64,000 nt of DNA. Source: Grimontia hollisae CIP 101886. Lineage in GTDB: Bacteria > Pseudomonadota > Gammaproteobacteria > Enterobacterales > Vibrionaceae. The stretch's first letter is position 1, and the number at the start of each line of letters is the position of its first letter. Made by a program: the position numbers and the translations under genes. Positions 20,867 through 32,162 of this stretch are shown in pieces. The stretch spans positions 372,001 to 436,000 of the forward strand of contig NZ_ADAQ01000011.1 of assembly GCF_000176515.1 (NCBI RefSeq). The letters run 5' to 3'. A model generated the notes under the pieces. It was not told the DNA's origin, made no database searches, and saw only the letters and a program-made list of their open reading frames with translations.

Positions 20867-20922
20867 CGCAAATCCACCCCGTATAATGCGCCCACTACCT
20901 CGTCTACATTTAAGTTGTGAAG

Positions 20923-21933
20923 ATGGAAAGAAAACACATTTATATCGCCTACACAGGCGGCACAATCGGCATGCTGAAATCCGAACAGGGTTACATCCCT
21001 GTGTCTGGCTTTATGCAAGAACAACTCAAACAAATGCCGGAATTCCATCGTCCAGAGATGCCTGAATTCACTATCCATGAATACAGCCCCCTGATTGACT
21101 CTTCAGACATGACGCCGGCAGATTGGCAGCGCATCGCAGACGATATTCGTGACAACTACGACAACTACGATGGCTTTGTCATTCTCCACGGCACAGACAC
21201 CATGGCGTACACCGCATCAGCCTTATCTTTCATGCTGGAGAACCTTGATAAGCCAGTTATCGTAACAGGGTCACAAATCCCACTGGCAGAGCTTCGCTCT
21301 GACGGTCAGGCAAACCTGCTAAATGCGCTGCATATTGCGGCAAACTACCCAATCAACGAAGTTACCCTGTTTTTCAACAACCAGCTTCTGCGCGGTAACC
21401 GCAGTACCAAATCCCATGCGGACGGGTTCAATGCGTTTACCTCGCCTAACCTGCCACCGCTGCTGGAAGCCGGTATCAACATCCAATTGCATGGCGCAGA
21501 GATAGACAAGAAACCTGAGGGTAAATTCAAGGTCCACACCATCACTGAGCAGCCGGTCGCCATTATTATGATGTACCCGGGTATTTCCCCAGAGGTGATC
21601 CGAAATGCGCTGAAACAACCGGTGAATGCTATGATCCTGCTGACCTTTGGCGTGGGGAATGCACCGCAGAATCAGGAACTGCTGGGGCTGCTGCGTGAAG
21701 CGACCAGCCGGGGCGTTGTGGTATTGAACCTGACACAGTGTCTGGCCGGAAAGGTGAACATGGGCGGATATGCAACAGGCTGCGCATTAGCTGAAGCTGG
21801 CGTACTGAGCGGCTACGACATGACGCCGGAAGCTGCTTTGGCGAAACTACACTTCCTGCTCAGCCAAGACTTACCTATGGACGCGCTTCGCACGCAACTC
21901 CAGCAAGACCTGCGTGGAGAACTGACACTGTAA
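20923..21933 (+). CDS. ansA: L-asparaginase I (cytoplasmic)
   Basis: 336 residues from ATG 20923; a GTG two codons earlier is also in frame. Hydrolyses asparagine to aspartate and ammonia. Catalytic motifs: AYTGGTIGM near the N-terminus (nucleophile Thr) and ILHGTDTMAYTASAL (Thr-Asp pair). No signal peptide, consistent with the cytoplasmic low-affinity type I enzyme. Nearly colinear with E. coli AnsA through the C-terminal LRGEL. Confidence 0.95.
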   Translation: MERKHIYIAYTGGTIGMLKSEQGYIPVSGFMQEQLKQMPEFHRPEMPEFTIHEYSPLIDSSDMTPADWQRIADDIRDNYDNYDGFVILHGTDTMAYTASALSFMLENLDKPVIVTGSQIPLAELRSDGQANLLNALHIAANYPINEVTLFFNNQLLRGNRSTKSHADGFNAFTSPNLPPLLEAGINIQLHGAEIDKKPEGKFKVHTITEQPVAIIMMYPGISPEVIRNALKQPVNAMILLTFGVGNAPQNQELLGLLREATSRGVVVLNLTQCLAGKVNMGGYATGCALAEAGVLSGYDMTPEAALAKLHFLLSQDLPMDALRTQLQQDLRGELTL

Positions 21934-21947
21934 AACACCTCTGGATC

Positions 21948-21978
21948 AAAACAGGCCAGCAACCCACTGGCCTGTTTT
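21948..21978. terminator. Bidirectional terminator between ansA and yeaC
   Basis: AAAACAGGCCAG and CTGGCCTGTTTT form a 12-bp perfect stem with loop CAACCCA between convergent genes. Confidence 0.92.
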
Positions 21979-21996
21979 ATCGATCAGAACATCTCT

Positions 21997-22284
21997 TTAG
22001 TCGCTGTCGTTCACCCTAGCCTGAACGATGGTTTCCTGATTGGAAGCGAATTCACGCTTAAGCTGCGCTTTAGACTTCAGTGTAAGCTCACCGCCTGCGC
22101 CTACTGTCATGTGTTGCGGATTGGTGTTATGGCGGGATTGATAAAGCATGACCACTTGCATGGCATGATCGCGCTGCTCTTGGGTCAGCGGTGTCCCTTC
22201 TGGCCATTTCCCGGTTTCAACAGCAAACATGAGACGTTCATAAACGTCCGGGGTGACAGTGGACAGTAGCTGCTCAATATCCAT
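21997..22284 (-). CDS. yeaC: YeaC family protein (DUF1315)
   Basis: 95 residues. The core VTPDVYERLMFAVETGKWP and the central YQSRHNTNPQHMTV match E. coli YeaC. Function unknown; cytoplasmic, no membrane segment. It is next to msrB-gapA in E. coli; here an RTX gene and a lipoprotein gene are inserted between. Confidence 0.92.
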   Translation of the reverse strand: MDIEQLLSTVTPDVYERLMFAVETGKWPEGTPLTQEQRDHAMQVVMLYQSRHNTNPQHMTVGAGGELTLKSKAQLKREFASNQETIVQARVNDSD

Positions 22285-22664
22285 GATAGATCCTCTGTGT
22301 TCCTTGGTATTTTTCAGGCTAAGTGTTTCACTTTAAATAATAAATCACAGTACCAACAGAGAAGAATGATCGCCCGGCTTATCCTCACCACAAGCGTCAG
22401 TCTTTTTTAGCACTTTAGTGTCTGTTTTTATTTTCCAGTGACCACAATACTACTGATTTTCATCTGAATACGCATCTTGTGTCTTGAGAGATCCGAGATC
22501 TTTTGCCAATTTTTGGATGACGAAACCCAGCAAACGGAAATTGGCCTTCCAGAGCAGTTGTAAAACCCTGTCGAGAAGTCTGTCCGCCCGTCCAGTAGCA
22601 CCAAACCACGATGCAGTACCCGTGGCTTAACCATGTATCCACAATCAAGAGCAAGGTACGCCTT
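22285..22664. other. Gene-free stretch between yeaC and the RTX gene
   Basis: 380 bases with divergent promoters expected for both flanking genes. The only in-frame extension of the RTX gene into it (from 22611) has no ribosome site. No clear operator or RNA structure was recognised. Confidence 0.4.
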
Positions 22665-24431
22665 ATGGCATCGATTTTTGGCACCAATACAAACAACAAT
22701 CTTGTCGGCACAAATGACGATGATGACATTTACGGCCTGTTGGGTAGTGACACCCTACTGGGATACGAAGGAAACGACACACTCTACGGCGATACGTCTC
22801 CGTCTGAAATACAAACGCTGACGCCCGGCGCAGATGGCCGCTATGCCATTCAACATGACACCTTTATTTCGGTGACTTTATCACAGTTCAATTTTCCGTC
22901 CCCTGAAGCACAAAGCCTCGGCTATGCCATTCTCGATGCATCTGGTGCGGTATTAAGCCGCGAGATTATTGTTGATTATACAAACACCGCAGAGCATGGC
23001 TCAGCCATTGATATTAATGTTGAAAACGGCGTCAGTCTGGTGTTTTTTACCCTGCTTTCTTCCGAACTTTCTGGATTCGACTGGCGCCCCTTTGGCCTCA
23101 GTGGCATCAACACAGACATTCCGGCGTCCAATGTCACTATCATAGTCGAGGAAATAAGCAGCACTGCCGACAACCATGGCAACGACAACCTTTATGGCTA
23201 TGACGGTGACGACAGGCTGTTTGGAGAAGGCGGAGATGATTATCTCATTGGCGGTCAAGGCAATGACATGCTGTCTGGCGGCGAAGGTAACGATATTCTC
23301 TGGGGCGAAAACGGCGAAGACCACCTTCACGGGGGGGATGGCGACGACATTCTTCAAGGTCAGAACGGCATCGACAAACTTGAGGGCGGAGCGGGAAATG
23401 ACAGCCTTTACGGCGGTCGCGGCAATGACACCTTGCTAGCCGGAGACGGCACTGATTATGTCCGTGGTCAGAATGGCGATGATGTTATCCGCGGTGGCAC
23501 AGGCGACGATGAACTTTGGGGCGATAATGGCGACGACATCATCCGTGGAGATCAAGGCGCCGATTACATTGAAGGCGGCAACGGTAACGATTTGCTCTTT
23601 GGCGGTGCCGGGAAGGATGAAATCTTAGGTGGTACTGGTGATGATGATATTCGCGGTAACAACGGAGACGACACTATTTATGGCGAAGGGGGTAATGACA
23701 CCCTTCGAGGTAACGCTGGAAACGACATCATCGACGGTGGTGAGGGCAACGACTGGATATTCGGTAACCTCGGCAGTAATACGTTGCTGGGCGGAAACGG
23801 CAACGACTACCTGTTAGCAGGCTGGATTAGCCGTGACAACCTGCTGGATGGGGGAAGCGGCGAAGACATCCTCATAGGTGGCACCCATTCAGATACGTTA
23901 ATTTTTGATCTCCAAGACTTTCAGGGACAAACAGAAATACTGCCAGACGGCAGGGCGATTAACCAACATATCTATGATGCCTCAACCGGGTTTGATTCCC
24001 TGAGAATGTCAGGCTCTGTGCATGCAGATTTCACCGGTAACAGTTATCAAGATAACCCCAATACACAAGGAAATGTCATTGCCGGTATTGAGGCGGTTAT
24101 CGGTGACAGCAGTCATCAGACCGTTACAATCAATATCTATGGGATCAATGCCCAGTCCGACACCACAGACAATGATGACTGGCAGGGATTTGTTGCCTGG
24201 TTGGGTGAAGGGGAAGATACCCTCAACCTGACAGGAGGTCACTGGCAATACGATGCAGCTGATATTTCCAATGCTGACATTACGTCAGCTATGATTGAAA
24301 AGATGGCGTTGACAACCACCCAAGTATCACAGCTTCAAGCATTTGTCTTTACTAACATCTACAGTGATGATCAGGTCACTATCTGGACGGATGCTGAAAA
24401 CATTACCTATCAGGGTATAGATCTTCTCTGA
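22665..24431 (+). CDS. RTX (hemolysin-type calcium-binding repeat) protein
   Basis: 588 residues from ATG 22665, which has AAGG eight bases upstream. About four glycine-rich nonapeptide repeats open the protein, then a non-repeat domain of about 130 residues, then about 24 consecutive repeats of the GGxGxDxLx type (for example NDMLSGGEG, DDVIRGGTG), then a C-terminal domain of about 170 residues. The repeats bind Ca2+ and fold outside the cell. No N-terminal signal peptide, as expected for type I secretion, yet no ABC/MFP/TolC export genes are nearby. No protease, lipase or adhesin motif was recognised. It interrupts the otherwise conserved yeaC-msrB order. Confidence 0.88.
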   Translation: MASIFGTNTNNNLVGTNDDDDIYGLLGSDTLLGYEGNDTLYGDTSPSEIQTLTPGADGRYAIQHDTFISVTLSQFNFPSPEAQSLGYAILDASGAVLSREIIVDYTNTAEHGSAIDINVENGVSLVFFTLLSSELSGFDWRPFGLSGINTDIPASNVTIIVEEISSTADNHGNDNLYGYDGDDRLFGEGGDDYLIGGQGNDMLSGGEGNDILWGENGEDHLHGGDGDDILQGQNGIDKLEGGAGNDSLYGGRGNDTLLAGDGTDYVRGQNGDDVIRGGTGDDELWGDNGDDIIRGDQGADYIEGGNGNDLLFGGAGKDEILGGTGDDDIRGNNGDDTIYGEGGNDTLRGNAGNDIIDGGEGNDWIFGNLGSNTLLGGNGNDYLLAGWISRDNLLDGGSGEDILIGGTHSDTLIFDLQDFQGQTEILPDGRAINQHIYDASTGFDSLRMSGSVHADFTGNSYQDNPNTQGNVIAGIEAVIGDSSHQTVTINIYGINAQSDTTDNDDWQGFVAWLGEGEDTLNLTGGHWQYDAADISNADITSAMIEKMALTTTQVSQLQAFVFTNIYSDDQVTIWTDAENITYQGIDLL

Positions 24432-24454
24432 CCTATTTGGGGACGCAAAAACGA

Positions 24455-24484
24455 AAGGCCTGCTCATGTAGCAGGTCTTTTTTA
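24455..24484 (+). terminator. Terminator of the RTX gene
   Basis: AAAGGCCTGCT pairs with AGCAGGTCTTT (one G-T pair) around CATGT, followed by T residues, 25 bases after the stop. Confidence 0.85.
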
Positions 24485-24587
24485 TCTCTGTGGACTCACG
24501 CAAAAGTCGTGAAATGCGCATAAACTGAAAGGTAGCGTTTATGTTATAAGTCATTTGTATGCACAAAGAGACAGAGCCACAAAGACT

Positions 24588-25454
24588 ATGAAAACAGGCT
24601 TCCTGAACTACCCGATTAAATTGGCCCTCATTGCCACCACCCCATTTTTTCTTGTGGGATGCTTCGAGAACAACCGAAGTACTGCCCAGCTGTGTGAGAA
24701 TTATCCGCAGATCTGCTATAAGCTCAACATCCGGGATGGGCAATGCCGGCATGAACGTACCGACCTTATCTGGAAACGTTATGATGTGGTAAAGAAAGGC
24801 TCCGACCTCAACAAGTTTGATGAACTTTTGCTGACCAAAAAATATGCCAAGTGTATGGAGCTTGCTGCCCAAATCGAAACAACGACGCTGAAAGCCAAGA
24901 AAACCTTGCGCACAGAAGCCCTTTTCCATGCTTACGACGCCATCGAAATGCTGGAAAATGATCTGAAAAATTCCTATCAACCTTCCATTATCTACTATCG
25001 CTGGACACAAGGTGATAACGAGGCACTGGAACAGTTCCTGAAACTGGAAGAAACCGAATACCTGGATACCCCCGAACTGCAACTGGGGTTGGCGACTTAC
25101 TATGTCGACAAAGACAAAACTCACACGATTGAACTGCTGCTAAAAGCACTGAGTTTTTACGATGGCCGCGCAGGCAAGACCCGTGAAGAGGTGATTCCTG
25201 AAGTGATCAAGTCCCTTGCAACGGCAAATCACTCACTAGGCAAACTGGACAATGCATACTTTTGGGCACTGGTTGGCGGAAAGTTGGGACTGCCTATCGC
25301 TAAAGAAGCGCAACTGAAATTGCTCTACCCCATGGCAGATGCTCGCCGGGCAACCATTGCAGATATCGCTAACGATATTGCTTCAGAAATCGAAGGCGGT
25401 GACTTTGAAAAAGGCTTGCTAAAGCAACTGTCCGCGCTAGGCAACCCCTCTTGA
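24588..25454 (+). CDS. Predicted lipoprotein, DUF2989-like
   Basis: 288 residues from ATG 24588. A lipoprotein signal ends in the lipobox LVGC, so Cys25 would be lipidated. The mature part is helical with TPR-like spacing (LATYYVDKDKTHTIELLLKALSFY), and four further Cys lie near its N-terminus (LCENYPQICY, DGQCRHE, KYAKCME). It resembles the DUF2989 lipoproteins of vibrios; the function is unknown. An upstream in-frame TTG at 24555 is a less likely start. Confidence 0.75.
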   Translation: MKTGFLNYPIKLALIATTPFFLVGCFENNRSTAQLCENYPQICYKLNIRDGQCRHERTDLIWKRYDVVKKGSDLNKFDELLLTKKYAKCMELAAQIETTTLKAKKTLRTEALFHAYDAIEMLENDLKNSYQPSIIYYRWTQGDNEALEQFLKLEETEYLDTPELQLGLATYYVDKDKTHTIELLLKALSFYDGRAGKTREEVIPEVIKSLATANHSLGKLDNAYFWALVGGKLGLPIAKEAQLKLLYPMADARRATIADIANDIASEIEGGDFEKGLLKQLSALGNPS

Positions 25455-25521
25455 TCATCTCCGGCCTCAAAACCACAACGTGTGCATAATGTGCACTTTT
25501 CGCCCGTGAAACAAGAAGCGA

Positions 25522-25902
25522 TTAGCTCTGATCCTTAAATGTCATCGATACAGAGTTGACACAATAGCGTTTTCCCGTTTCTGTCGGTCCGTCATCAAAC
25601 ACATGCCCAAGATGACTGTCACATGCCCGACAACGGATTTCCGTTCTCATCATCCCGTGACTGTGATCTGGCAGATAACGAATAGCCCCTTCCACCGCAG
25701 AGTCAAAGCTCGGCCAACCACAGCCAGAATCAAACTTTGTGTCTGAATCAAATAAGTATTCACCACAACAGACACAATGATATGTCCCTTTTTTATGGTT
25801 ATGTAATAAAGCACCACTAAATGGTGATTCAGTGTGTCCAATACGGCACACTTTATAAGCATCTTCAGAAAGTTCTGCTTTCCACTCTTTATCTGATTTC
25901 AT
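25522..25902 (-). CDS. msrB: Peptide-methionine (R)-S-oxide reductase MsrB
   Basis: 126 residues from ATG 25902 with AGAGGA upstream. Reduces the R form of methionine sulfoxide in proteins. Zinc ligands are in CVCCGEYLF and [10 protein letters not shown]; the catalytic Cys is in RYCVNSVSM. It is divergent from gapA, as in E. coli. Confidence 0.95.
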   Translation of the reverse strand: MKSDKEWKAELSEDAYKVCRIGHTESPFSGALLHNHKKGTYHCVCCGEYLFDSDTKFDSGCGWPSFDSAVEGAIRYLPDHSHGMMRTEIRCRACDSHLGHVFDDGPTETGKRYCVNSVSMTFKDQS

Positions 25903-27412
<1,510 letters not shown>

Positions 27413-27441
27413 TCTTCCGGATTGCCCTTAAGGCATGAGTG

Positions 27442-27470
27442 AAAAAGGCGGCTGGTTGGCCGCCTTTTTT
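27442..27470 (+). terminator. Terminator of gapA
   Basis: AAAAAGGCGGC with GCCGCCTTTTTT around TGGTTG: a G+C-rich stem followed by six T. Confidence 0.95.
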
Positions 27471-27509
27471 GTACCTGAGTTTTGTATCTAACGTTTAAAA
27501 GGTGCCTTC

Positions 27510-28373
27510 ATGGACGTTAAACAGCTCCCTACCCTTGCCGTACTTTCAGATTACGTCACTATCTGCGAACTGGGCGGTATCAACGTTGTTCGCATTATTC
27601 ACCCCAAAGCCACAGCGGCAATCTCCTTATTCGGTGGTCATGTACTCAGCTTCGTACCCGCGGGTAAAAAAGAAATGCTCTGGGTAAGTAAAAACGCAGA
27701 CTTCACCGGTAACAACGCCATTCGGGGAGGCATCCCGGTATGCTGGCCTTGGTTTGGCAAGGCAGCCGCCCCTTCACACGGTTTTGCCCGCATCCATGAA
27801 TGGACGCTCAATGAACACCGTGAAAATGACCACGGTGTCATTGTCAGCCTTACACTGTCAGACACACCAGAAACCCGCACTATCTGGCCACATGCGTTTC
27901 ATGCTGAATTGCAGGTTGAGGTGAGCGAAACGCTCAAAGTCAGCCTGATTTCAACCAACACCGGCAAAAACCCAATCCAGATTGGCGGCGCGCTGCATAC
28001 CTACCTCAACATCGGTGATATTCATCAAACCACCGTTTCCGGGCTGGGTAATGAATACATTGAGAAGGGTGAGCGTAAACCCAGTTCTGGCAACGTCACC
28101 TTCAAAGGCGAGGTAGATCGCATCTACACCCAAGCGTCTGAGCGCATCATCGTTGAAGACACGATCAACCATCGACGCATTGCCGTGGCCAACCGGGGTA
28201 ACAACTGCGTCGTGGTCTGGAATCCATGGCAAGCACTGGCTGAGAGCATAGCCGACATGGGAAACGATGGATTCTTAACCATGGTTTGTACCGAGTCTGC
28301 CGTGTACGACAGAAGTGTGACACTCCAACCGGGCGAGCAGCATACCCTCTCAACCGAGATAATTTGCAGATAA
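27510..28373 (+). CDS. yeaD: D-hexose-6-phosphate mutarotase YeaD
   Basis: 287 residues of the aldose-1-epimerase-like fold. Interconverts alpha and beta anomers of glucose-6-phosphate. Motifs include GGHVLSFVP, RGGIPVCWPWFG and the catalytic-region HTYLNIGDI; FLTMVCTESA lies near the C-terminus. Downstream of gapA in the same direction, as in E. coli, but with its own promoter because of the intervening terminator. Confidence 0.94.
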   Translation: MDVKQLPTLAVLSDYVTICELGGINVVRIIHPKATAAISLFGGHVLSFVPAGKKEMLWVSKNADFTGNNAIRGGIPVCWPWFGKAAAPSHGFARIHEWTLNEHRENDHGVIVSLTLSDTPETRTIWPHAFHAELQVEVSETLKVSLISTNTGKNPIQIGGALHTYLNIGDIHQTTVSGLGNEYIEKGERKPSSGNVTFKGEVDRIYTQASERIIVEDTINHRRIAVANRGNNCVVVWNPWQALAESIADMGNDGFLTMVCTESAVYDRSVTLQPGEQHTLSTEIICR

Positions 28374-28401
28374 GCCGTTAAACATTAAACAACCATCACC
28401 T

Positions 28402-28431
28402 AAGCCGGAACCTCTAGTGTTTCGGCTTTTT
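28402..28431 (+). terminator. Terminator of yeaD
   Basis: AAGCCGGAAC pairs with GTTTCGGCTT (one G-T pair) around CTCTAGT, followed by TTT. Confidence 0.85.
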
Positions 28432-28877
28432 CCTTGTCTGGCATCTTTAAAACAGGGTTCACAAAGACATAAGAAATCGCTCGCCAACAAGTGTCGAAAT
28501 CCACAATAAGGAAAGTCTTACTGTTCAATCCAGAAAAAACCGAATGACAGAGACCGCCAAACACCCAGTGTTTCAGGTTTAATTGTGACAGACATTGAAA
28601 ATGCCAGCAAAGCGTCTCGATGATGAGAATTCTCCACGAGGAACGAATCGTTAGATGAATTTCCTGTGTATAAACGGTTAAGTAGAGATATTCACACAAC
28701 CAAACCATGGTAGCGCGAATACAACACCGAATAACAAAAGGGAAAAATATCGAAAAAACAAGTAATTCAACCAAGCAAATTGATCAGTTGCGACTAGTCT
28801 TAAAAGAGTGAGGGTATGAAAGCAACTGCGCCGATATCCTTTCTACTTGATAACAGCACGATTTAGGGGGCAGGACC
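28432..28877 (+). promoter_or_regulatory. Gene-free region upstream of yeaG
   Basis: 446 bases. A minus-strand frame here (28400-28774) overlaps the yeaD terminator, resembles no known protein and is rejected as a gene. CAGTTGC (28785-28791) and GCAACTG (28822-28828) are a perfect inverted pair 87-93 bases before the yeaG start. In E. coli yeaGH is driven by RpoS and nitrogen control; no clear sigma-54 promoter was seen here. Confidence 0.4.
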
Positions 28878-30812
28878 ATGAGTATTTTCGACCACTATCG
28901 TCAGCGCTACGAAGAAGCAAAAGACGAAGAGCTGAGCCTTCAAGAGTTTTTGGACCTTTGCCGGGAAGACCGCAGTGCGTATGCCAACGCGGCAGAAAGG
29001 TTGTTAATGGCTATTGGCGAACCGGAGATGATCGACACCGCACTCGATCCCCGTTTAAGCCGCCTATTTTCCAACCGGGTAATTTCACGTTACAAAACAT
29101 TCGAAGACTTCTACGGCATGGAAGATGCTATCGAGCAAATTGTGTCTTACCTCAAGCATGCTGCGCAAGGTCTGGAAGAGCGCAAACAAATCCTGTACCT
29201 GCTGGGGCCTGTCGGTGGCGGTAAATCATCACTGGCTGAAAAACTCAAAAGCCTGATGCAGAAAGTGCCGATTTATGTGCTGACTGCCAACGGCGAGCGT
29301 AGTCCTGTCAATGATCACCCATTTTGTTTGTTTGATGCTGTTGAGGACGGTGCGCTGCTGGAAAGTGAATACGGTGTACCGCAACGTTACCTGCGCAGTA
29401 TTATGTCTCCCTGGGCGGCTAAACGGCTGCACGAATTTGGCGGTGATATTTCCAAGTTCAAAGTGGTAAAAGTCCGGCCATCGATCCTTGAGCAAGTCGC
29501 CATCGCAAAAACCGAGCCCGGCGATGAAAACAATCAGGACATTTCGTCTCTGGTCGGTAAAGTTGACATCAGGCAGCTCGAGCATTTTGCCCAGGATGAT
29601 CCCGATGCCTACAGCTACTCCGGCGCGCTGTGTAAAGCCAACCAAGGCGTGATGGAGTTTGTAGAGATGTTCAAGGCACCGATTAAAGTGCTGCACCCAC
29701 TGCTTACTGCCACACAGGAAGGCAATTACAACGGTACAGAAGGGCTCTCTGCCCTGCCCTTTGATGGCATGATCCTGGCGCACTCAAACGAGTCAGAGTG
29801 GCAAACCTTCCGCAACAACAAGAACAACGAAGCGTTTCTTGACCGTGTTTACATCGTGAAGGTGCCTTATTGCCTACGCGTGTCCGAAGAAATAAAAATC
29901 TACGAAAAATTACTGGAAAACAGTGAGCTGTCGAATGCGCCTTGTTCGCCAAGCACACTCGACATTCTTGCCCGTTTTAGCGTGCTTTCACGGCTAAAAG
30001 AGCCAGAAAACTCCAGCATCTTCTCGAAAATGCGTGTTTATGACGGTGAAACCCTGAAAGATACAGATCCCAAAGCCAAGTCCTATCAGGAGTACCGCGA
30101 CTATGCGGGGGTAGACGAGGGTATGAATGGTCTTTCAACCCGGTTTGCCTTCAAGATCCTCTCCCGTGTATTCAACTTCGACCACTCAGAAGTCGCTGCA
30201 AACCCTGTACACCTGTTTTATGTACTGGAACAGCAGATAGAACGTGAGCAGTTTCCGCAGGAGAGCGCTGAAAAATACCTCGAAAACCTGAAAGGCTACC
30301 TGATCCCGAAATATGTTGAGTTTATCGGTAAAGAAATCCAGACAGCCTATCTCGAATCGTACTCCGAATATGGTCAGAATATCTTTGACCGTTACGTGAC
30401 CTATGCTGATTTTTGGATCCAGGATCAGGAATACCGTGACCCTGACACCGGACAGTTGTTTGACCGTTCAGCGCTCAACAGTGAACTGGAGAAAATTGAG
30501 AAACCCGCAGGCATCAGTAACCCGAAAGACTTCCGTAATGAGATCGTGAACTTTGTGCTTCGTGCCCGTGCCAACAACGAAGGCAAAAACCCAGTATGGA
30601 CAAGCTACGAAAAACTTCGCACCGTTATCGAGAAGAAGATGTTCTCAAACACCGAAGAGCTGCTGCCGGTGATTTCCTTCAATGCGAAAACATCCACGGA
30701 AGAGCAGAAGAAACACGATGACTTCGTCGCCCGTATGATGGAAAAAGGGTATACCCGCAAGCAAGTCCGTCTGCTGTCAGAATGGTACCTGCGTGTGCGT
30801 AAATCCTCGTAA
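28878..30812 (+). CDS. yeaG: PrkA-type serine protein kinase YeaG
   Basis: 644 residues, start preceded by GGGGGCAGG. An AAA+-type ATPase domain with Walker A GPVGGGKSSL at 111-120, and a C-terminal kinase-like PrkA domain. In enterobacteria YeaG is induced by stress and nitrogen starvation and acts with YeaH. Here yeaG, yeaH and spoVR are consecutive in one direction (39-base gaps), the usual arrangement in many proteobacteria, which supports one stress-response unit. Confidence 0.95.
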   Translation: MSIFDHYRQRYEEAKDEELSLQEFLDLCREDRSAYANAAERLLMAIGEPEMIDTALDPRLSRLFSNRVISRYKTFEDFYGMEDAIEQIVSYLKHAAQGLEERKQILYLLGPVGGGKSSLAEKLKSLMQKVPIYVLTANGERSPVNDHPFCLFDAVEDGALLESEYGVPQRYLRSIMSPWAAKRLHEFGGDISKFKVVKVRPSILEQVAIAKTEPGDENNQDISSLVGKVDIRQLEHFAQDDPDAYSYSGALCKANQGVMEFVEMFKAPIKVLHPLLTATQEGNYNGTEGLSALPFDGMILAHSNESEWQTFRNNKNNEAFLDRVYIVKVPYCLRVSEEIKIYEKLLENSELSNAPCSPSTLDILARFSVLSRLKEPENSSIFSKMRVYDGETLKDTDPKAKSYQEYRDYAGVDEGMNGLSTRFAFKILSRVFNFDHSEVAANPVHLFYVLEQQIEREQFPQESAEKYLENLKGYLIPKYVEFIGKEIQTAYLESYSEYGQNIFDRYVTYADFWIQDQEYRDPDTGQLFDRSALNSELEKIEKPAGISNPKDFRNEIVNFVLRARANNEGKNPVWTSYEKLRTVIEKKMFSNTEELLPVISFNAKTSTEEQKKHDDFVARMMEKGYTRKQVRLLSEWYLRVRKSS

Positions 30813-30851
30813 ACGTCTATCTAGGGATAAAGTGAAACTTACGGGGGGCTT

Positions 30852-32123
30852 ATGGGGCATTTTATTGATCGAAGGCTCAACGGGAAAAATAAGAGTACGG
30901 TAAACCGTCAACGTTTTCTGCGACGTCATAAACGACAGATCAAAGAGTCGATTGCCGATGCTGTCAATAAACGGTCGATTACCGATGTGGATAGCGGTGA
31001 AAGCATCACTATCCCTTCCCGTGATATTCGAGAGCCTGTATTCCGGCAAGGTAAGGGCGGGCAGCGTGATGCTGTCCATCCGGGTAACGACCAGTTCATC
31101 CCCGGCGATCGCATTGAACGCCCGCCAGGAGGCGGAGCAGGTGGTGGCGCGGGAGAAGGTCAGGCAAGTCCGGATGGCGAAGGACAGGACGATTTTGTTT
31201 TCCAGATATCAAAAGATGAATACCTGGACTTACTGTTCGAAGATCTGGAACTGCCAAATCTGAAAAAGAATCAGATGACCAAGCTGGTGGAATGGAAGAC
31301 CCACCGCTCCGGTTTCAAAGCAACAGGTGTGCCCGCCAATATCGCCATTGTGCGCTCTTTACAAAACTCATTGGCACGCCGCACGGCAATGTCAGCCGGT
31401 AAGCGCCGAAAACTGCGTGAACTGGAAGCAGAGCTGGAATCACTGAGAAGTACAGAGCCCGCCCAGCCGCTTGAAGAAAAACGTGTTCAAGAAGAAATTG
31501 ATGAACTGAAAGCAAAAATTGCGGCAGTTCCTTTTATCGATACCTTTGACCTGCGCTACAAAAACTACGAAAAACGCCCACAACCTAGCAGCCAAGCGGT
31601 GATGTTTTGTTTGATGGATGTGTCAGGCTCCATGGATCAGGCCACCAAAGACATCGCAAAACGTTTCTATATTCTTTTGTATCTGTTTCTGACCCGTACT
31701 TATAAAAATGTAGAAGTGGTATTCATCCGCCATCACACGCAAGCCAAAGAAGTGGATGAGCATGAGTTTTTCTATTCTCAGGAAACCGGCGGCACAATTG
31801 TTTCCAGTGCTCTCAGGCTGATGAACGACATCGTCAAGGAACGTTACCCTGCCAATGAATGGAACGTGTACGCCGCACAGGCTTCAGACGGTGACAACTG
31901 GGCAGATGACTCCCCAGGCTGTCGTGAGCTGCTGGAGAAACAACTGCTACCGGTTACCCGTTACTATGCGTATATCGAAATCACTCGACGCGCTCACCAA
32001 ACACTGTGGCGCGAGTATGAGTCAGTGGCAGAAAACTACGACAATTTTGCCATGCAGAATATTCGCTCTGCCGATGACATTTTCCCTGTCTTCCGGGAGT
32101 TGTTTAAAAAGCAGGTAAGTTAG
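30852..32123 (+). CDS. yeaH: YeaH family protein (DUF444, von Willebrand A-like)
   Basis: 423 residues. A basic N-terminus ([20 protein letters not shown]), a Gly-rich linker around 92-102, a coiled-coil segment at about 183-223 and a vWA-like domain with MIDAS motif DVSGS at 256-260 and later [10 protein letters not shown]. Partner of YeaG; the molecular function is unknown. Start has GGGG upstream. Confidence 0.94.
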   Translation: MGHFIDRRLNGKNKSTVNRQRFLRRHKRQIKESIADAVNKRSITDVDSGESITIPSRDIREPVFRQGKGGQRDAVHPGNDQFIPGDRIERPPGGGAGGGAGEGQASPDGEGQDDFVFQISKDEYLDLLFEDLELPNLKKNQMTKLVEWKTHRSGFKATGVPANIAIVRSLQNSLARRTAMSAGKRRKLRELEAELESLRSTEPAQPLEEKRVQEEIDELKAKIAAVPFIDTFDLRYKNYEKRPQPSSQAVMFCLMDVSGSMDQATKDIAKRFYILLYLFLTRTYKNVEVVFIRHHTQAKEVDEHEFFYSQETGGTIVSSALRLMNDIVKERYPANEWNVYAAQASDGDNWADDSPGCRELLEKQLLPVTRYYAYIEITRRAHQTLWREYESVAENYDNFAMQNIRSADDIFPVFRELFKKQVS

Positions 32124-32162
32124 GACTTACTTTTTTGCGGATGAAAATCCAAGGAGGACAAC

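Noticed and set aside
28400-28774. Minus-strand 124-codon frame between yeaD and yeaG
   Set aside because: It overlaps the yeaD terminator, has no ribosome site, and has a composition (Cys/Phe/Trp-rich) typical of chance frames.
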